Assembly: GCA_000328365.1 (NCBI GenBank)
Contig: KB297837.1
Coordinates: 194,680 to 258,679, forward strand
DNA: 64,000 nt
From: Capitella teleta
Lineage: Eukaryota; Annelida; Polychaeta; Capitellidae
Reading direction: 5' to 3'
A program made the translations under genes and the position numbers. The notes under the pieces were generated by a model. The model was not told where the DNA came from and made no database searches. It was given only the letters and a program-made list of their open reading frames with translations. This document shows, piece after piece, positions 59,233 to 64,000 of the stretch (position 1 is the stretch's first letter; each line of letters opens with the position of its first letter).

Positions 59233-60465
59233 ATGTGGTTAGTCTTTGCAGGTGCCATGATATGCAAGCCTCGCTTCCTCCTCCTCCCCCTTCTGGTCTT
59301 TGCACTGAGGGGCAGGATTTCGTCAACTCAGGAGAGCACTTCACCAACCTCAGTTGCCCATAATCTCACCCATAAAGCTCATGACACAATCACCGTCGCC
59401 AATGATGACAACATCGATGTCAATGAAATCAAGTTCCAGTTCTGGGAGTACAGAGCAGGACTGCTTTTCCAGGCGTACGGCGGCATCGTGGTTGTCATCC
59501 TCGGCTTCTTTGGCAACATCCTCACCCTGGCCGTCCTCACGACCAGTTACTCTATGAATTCCAGCACCATCTTCCTCATCCAGTTAGCAGCCAGTGATCT
59601 TGGGGTTATCTGCGTGGGCCAACTAAGCCGAAACTTCCCCCGCAGTTGGACCGGCTACGACACTGCCAGCCAGCACCCCTGGATGTGCAAGCTATGGTTC
59701 TTTATCAACCACAGCTTTAAGACCATCTCAGGCTGGACACTGGCCGCAGTAACCATTGAGCGGGTCATTGTGGTGTACATGCCACTCAAGGCGAAGAGGT
59801 ACTGCACAAAAGACAGAGCTAAGCTGGCGATCGTCATCATAGACATTCTCTGCATGGGCTCGTACCTGCACTACTTCTGGACGTATGGCTCGACGTACGA
59901 CTCCTTCGGCAATCTGGAAGCAGGCTGCACCATCATGAAGCATATCCCAGAGTTGTCGTTTTACATCACGCAGGTCAGACCATGGCAGGACCTGTTCATG
60001 CGCACTGGAGGACCCTTCTTTGTCCTCCTCGTCTGCAATTGTCTCATCGTCGCCAAGCTCATCCAGCACGCGAAGAACAGAAAGAAAATGACTGGAGGCT
60101 CAGACATCGATGAGAGTCAGACTAAATCGATGACCCGGATGCTGCTGACTGTCAGCTTTGCTTTCCTCTGCCTCATCTCGCCCATGCAGATTATGTATCT
60201 GGTTGACAGGAGCGATCCTTATGGTTGGGTGATTACAGAGCGGTGGCAAGCGATAGCTTCGATGAGATGGGGAGTCACCGCCCCACTCTACTACCTCAAC
60301 CACGCCATCAACTTCCTTCTCTACTGCCTGTCTGGTCGCGAGTTCAGGAGGGCATTCAGCCTCATGTTCCGGAAAATGTGCGTGAAATGTGGAAATACAG
60401 CCATGGAAAAGAGCTCTATCCAATCCAGCGTTGCAACGGTGTCGGAAAATCTGGACAAAGTATGA
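59233..60465 (+). CDS. Class A (rhodopsin-like) G-protein-coupled receptor, copy 2
   Basis: An intronless frame of 410 residues with the same architecture as copy 1: leader, NLT site, seven helices, GN, LAASD, ERV and NFLLY marks. Up to about residue 279 the protein differs from copy 1 at only two positions (Gln for His in FLI(H/Q)LAAS, Asn for Thr in LSR(T/N)FPR). After residue 279 many residues differ in intracellular loop 3 (KNRKKMTGGSDIDESQTKS), helix 7 entry and the C-terminal tail. Loop 3 and tail control G-protein coupling and desensitisation, so the two receptors may share a ligand but signal differently. That is inference. Met9 is again a likely true start. Confidence 0.9.
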   Translation: MWLVFAGAMICKPRFLLLPLLVFALRGRISSTQESTSPTSVAHNLTHKAHDTITVANDDNIDVNEIKFQFWEYRAGLLFQAYGGIVVVILGFFGNILTLAVLTTSYSMNSSTIFLIQLAASDLGVICVGQLSRNFPRSWTGYDTASQHPWMCKLWFFINHSFKTISGWTLAAVTIERVIVVYMPLKAKRYCTKDRAKLAIVIIDILCMGSYLHYFWTYGSTYDSFGNLEAGCTIMKHIPELSFYITQVRPWQDLFMRTGGPFFVLLVCNCLIVAKLIQHAKNRKKMTGGSDIDESQTKSMTRMLLTVSFAFLCLISPMQIMYLVDRSDPYGWVITERWQAIASMRWGVTAPLYYLNHAINFLLYCLSGREFRRAFSLMFRKMCVKCGNTAMEKSSIQSSVATVSENLDKV

Positions 60466-61299
60466 GAACATATTATTATTTTGACTCTGTGTTTGGTGTA
60501 AAACTAAATTGCACTCTGTTGAAATATGTTCACGCAAGCAATCAAGAAATGTGGACCAAGAATGAAGAATGCATGGCAATGAAGATATATACGTATTAAA
60601 TACATTGCACACAAATCAAACGGCTTTGATCTCCAATTCGTCACCACCGCACATTATACTTTCACTCTTTATACAATGTCTCAGTGAGACAATTCATTTC
60701 ATAATTTTTTGATATTTTCAAATCATTATTTCCGAGTTTAGAGATATGTAATAAACTTATGTTTGCATCAAATCCACTGAATTAGGTTTTGGTTTATTCT
60801 TTTTGGTTTGACCTTTTGACCTTTTGTCCACTTATTCACCAAGGAACTGACGTTAAAACAATCACATAAATTATAATGAATGATAATATTTGAATTTTAG
60901 GAAGGTTAATAAAATATTATACTATTTTATCGTGTTATAACTACTATACATGACAGTGAGACACTTGGATGCATGAAGGTAGTTGACGGAAAAAAGGGGC
61001 GTTGAATGCTGAAGAATGCGAATGATAATTCTGAGTGCCTGTTTCAGCGCTCAGGCTGAATCTATTGCGTAATTACAAAAGTGATCGTGATGTCGTTTCG
61101 TTCATTATGCCCTTAATAAAAAGATGTTTCTGTCGGAATTAGGAATGAGGTATTGTAAGTTACATGTAATTGTTGTGTATCTATTCAGTATGAGATGATT
61201 GGCACAAAGGACGAAATGTGTTTTTGAGTCTATTCGTTCTGGAGAATGGAGAGGTCTGCATTCCTATTTTCCTTATATTTTGTTTATTTTCCGGTGGCT
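60466..61299. other. 3' flank of GPCR gene 2
   Basis: An AATAAAC word near 60750 is a possible polyadenylation signal. Nothing else was recognised. Confidence 0.4.
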
Positions 61300-62050
61300 A
61301 GATTATCCGGAGGCTATAGCACCCCAGATGGAAGGCCGAAAATAAGGGTGCTGACAATAGTGACTTGGTGAAAGAGATTCAGGATCGGAGGAGAGAGTTG
61401 AAATCTTTTCAGTATTCCCAGGCTTTTTCGTTGCTTTTTTTGAAGGTGAGGTCGATGTGGCTCTCCCACGTGAGGTTCTTGGTGTTTGCCAATCCAAGAT
61501 ACCTATATTTTCACATTTTTCGATATAATCTCTCTTGATTTTCTAAATTGGGTCTTTTGTATGTGTTTTCCTCTGAAAGTCAAAAATCATCTCTTCTGTT
61601 TTTCTTACGTTGAATTGAAGTCCATCGCGTTCACGAAGTGATATAAATGAATCGATAATTTTTCTGTATTCGATTTCGTTGTTTTTTTTTTTTTTATTTA
61701 TTATTATTTATTATTTATTATATATATATATATTTTTTTTCTTTTCTTTTTTACGAAGCCTACTATCACATATTCAACGGTAGATTTCCTCTGTGATCGT
61801 ACTTGTATATGTTGTAATGAAGTGAGGATAGTATACGCAACCCTGTGGAGCGCCGATGTTCATTGTGATTGGCTGGGATAGGATGTCGTCAATTCGAACT
61901 CTCAGGGATCGATTTCTCAGGTGGCCTAGAGACTATTTACAGAGGGGGGGGGGGCGACACTTAAATATCACTCAATTTCCGCACTCGGACACTCGGAAGC
62001 ATAGTGTTAAATGCAGAACTAAAGTCTACATTGATAACATCTATCGTAGT
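61300..62050 (-). mobile_element. LINE (CR1/L2-like) reverse-transcriptase fragment
   Basis: On the minus strand the pieces read SSAFNTMLPSVRVRKL, then ITMNIGAPQGCVYYPHF, then LQFNVRKTEEMIFDFQRK, then YLGLANTKNLTWESHIDLTF. These are reverse-transcriptase blocks (FSSAFNTI, TGAPQGCVLSP, NxxKTEEMIVDF, YLGxxxxxxLTWxxHI) of a CR1/L2-type element, in the right order. The YADD block is lost in low-complexity sequence (61681-61750). Several stops and frame changes are present. Confidence 0.75.
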
Positions 62051-62278
62051 TGCCGGGGGTGTCCATGTGCGAGTACAACTGATGGGTAAGAACAGCATAA
62101 TTTATGCATCATCCGAACTCGGGCTTTCTTGTTTGTATATAGAAGGAAAAAAGTAAATGAATAAGTGTTCTTTGTCCCCATATTTTTGGCGGAGGTAACT
62201 CTTTATGACATTAGTCATTTTGTAATGGGATGCGTAACATTAAAAACAGAATACACGCGTGAAACAAACGAAACGAAA

Positions 62279-62468
62279 GGAGAGGTGGTGGACAAATGGT
62301 TAGCGTGCTCGCCTCAAAAGGGCTTGGCGCTGGCCACTGGACGTTCGAAAACAGCCACCAACCTGGTGTGCTTGGGTAAGGCACTGAACTTCTCTCCTCG
62401 GACCACATAAGTTAGTTTTTTAATTCTTCATTAGTTGCTTCAGGATTCCGAGATTAAATAACCCCTCA
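62279..62468 (+). repeat. tRNA-derived SINE, family A copy 2
   Basis: GGTGGACAAATGGTTAGCG, GTTCGAAAACAGCCACCA and a tail GAGATTAAATAA match the copy at 19825. An extra 25-bp AT-rich stretch (about 62411-62437) interrupts the tail. The acceptor-stem pairing is weaker than in copy 1. Confidence 0.85.
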
Positions 62469-64000
62469 ACGTTGTGTGGTGACTACCCCCTTTCAAGTGC
62501 ATTCAAGTGAAGTCTCCTGTGAGCTAATTATTGGCTTGGGTTTAAATAAAACAACATGTAAAATTATACGTGTCTTATAGTAACCAAACGGGATATTAGT
62601 CCAAGAGATTAAGTTAAAAATTTAAACAGCTTCGTGAACCTTTTCTACTCGCGCATTACATGTTCGTTGAGCTACTTTATAACTTGACATCGCCAATTAA
62701 GTGTCATCTACAGGTCATAATTATTACCAGTGATCGAGAAGTCTGAGAATGGGAACCTTTTGCAGATCCGGTTTTGCATAATTTATGAGTGAACTTGATT
62801 ACTGAACCGTGTGGAGGCCGATGGAGCTAAATGAGCAGAACGGGAAAACCCTTGAGCCTCTTCAGTGGAAAAGGAAACATCCTTGCACTTGCTTCTGTAA
62901 TCAATGATTAAACTCAAATTAGTATACGCGTTGAGACGAGTGTGAGATTCTTAATTGAGGAAATCGTTCCTCTCTTCCTGCATGCATAATGATCGACATG
63001 AACCATTGATCAACGATTGCAGTCATGGATCACGAGTTACAAGACGTTCCATGAAATATTTGGTGGATGCATACCTTAACAGATTAACTCAGCGTGAGAT
63101 TGCATTCTAGTACATGCATGCAGCCTCTTTGATTTCGATGTACTTGTTCTTCATGCTGCATGATTTTGATATACATGTTAATAAATATGTAGCAGTGCAT
63201 AATTATTTAGTAGTTTACTGTGTATAGGGCGTTTAAATTTCCAACATAGCGGGAAATTATGTGCTATATATACTGAATCATCCCTTGAGAGTATTACCCA
63301 TTCAACATTTTGGATACAATAACAGTGGTCAATATTGGTTCAACCATGTCATAAATGACACCTTTGAAAAACACATTAAACCCATTTTTTATCACAAGAT
63401 CTGATGTCATACCCAAATTTAGGGGGGGGGGGGGTTGCAACGCCGATTCCATCGGATTTTGGATATGTTGTGCAGCTTCCAATTCTGCATCGGGAATGCT
63501 AAATATAAATTATGTTGTAATTTTGTTCGCTCCCTCCGCCCCCCCTTCGCCTTTGAAGCTTCATTGCCTGAGCTTGCTATTACATCAGTGAGCTTTGCCG
63601 CGAGTAGGCCTACGTCCCGACTAGAACTCTCCGTTCATCAAAACAGTTCAATTACTGACAGTGCCTTCAGAGAAAGGAAGCAACGGGTGATGCACGTTCA
63701 TTGTGGAATTTTATACTTGAACATTTCCGATTTATTACATGCACGAGTGCTTACAAAAAACTTGTTAAAACTCATCTTTTTAATATTGCATTTAATTTTT
63801 AAATAAGTTTCTCATTATCCATCCAACGTATCGTATTGTACTGTATAGTATTGTATTGTATAGAAGCGTATACACCATTGCTTTTTATAAATGATTTTTT
63901 TTTCTATTTCCTTTTTTCTTTTTTTAACTTTTTTTTTTTATTATTTTTTTTTTTATTAAGTTCCATCAGCCTATCAACAATTACATGAGACCCCAACAAT
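62469..64000. other. AT-rich DNA to the window end
   Basis: No gene or repeat family was recognised. There is a 13-base G run at 63422-63434 and T-rich runs after 63890. Confidence 0.4.

Overview
This is animal nuclear DNA, AT-rich, with spliceosomal introns, LINE, SINE, LTR and DNA-transposon debris, and long microsatellites. The species cannot be named from the sequence. The gene set (KDEL receptor, ZNF395/ZNF704-type zinc finger, paired-like homeobox, class A GPCRs, CULT-domain protein, C3orf33-like protein) fits an invertebrate bilaterian or another invertebrate metazoan. Many introns are only 48-66 nt long beside introns of 0.5-4 kb, which is a useful lineage clue. Three 50-N blocks mark assembly gaps.

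Layout. 1-2073: no gene seen. 2074-6019 (-): a seven-exon ZNF395/ZNF704/SLC2A4RG-family gene. 7430-14565: a transposon graveyard, all read on the minus strand, holding a LINE tail, a BEL/Pao fossil, a Mutator-like (MULE) transposase, a P-element-like transposase, a duplicated MULE piece at a gap, and Gypsy-type and BEL integrase fossils. 14903-15625 (+): CULT-domain gene whose first exon is not found. 17321-17465: an ATGCG/AGGCG minisatellite. 18375-21028 (+): a complete KDEL receptor gene with a tRNA-derived SINE and a TIR element in its last intron. 22225-23401 (+): a C3orf33-like gene. 24931-29737: repeats, including a 634-bp TIR element, a LINE and a second TIR family. 30859-36744 (+): a four-exon paired-like homeobox gene. 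37494-47246: repeat-rich, gene-poor DNA with very long ATT, AAAT and AAAAT arrays and a probable false duplication at the third gap. 48098-49333 and 59233-60465 (+): two intronless paralogous GPCR genes with a pattern suggesting partial gene conversion. 56585-58562: a diverged inverted-repeat pair. 61300-62468: a LINE fragment followed by a second SINE copy.

The host genes do not form an obvious functional unit. They are a housekeeping ER-retrieval receptor, two putative transcription regulators, a small protein with a thalidomide-binding-type fold, an uncharacterised membrane protein and a receptor pair. I did not find a convincing new multi-gene system. The observations I would follow up are the gene-conversion mosaic in the GPCR pair, the tiny and partly stop-free 3n introns, the stand-alone CULT gene, the C-terminal Groucho-type motif in the homeobox protein and the contig-overlap artefact.
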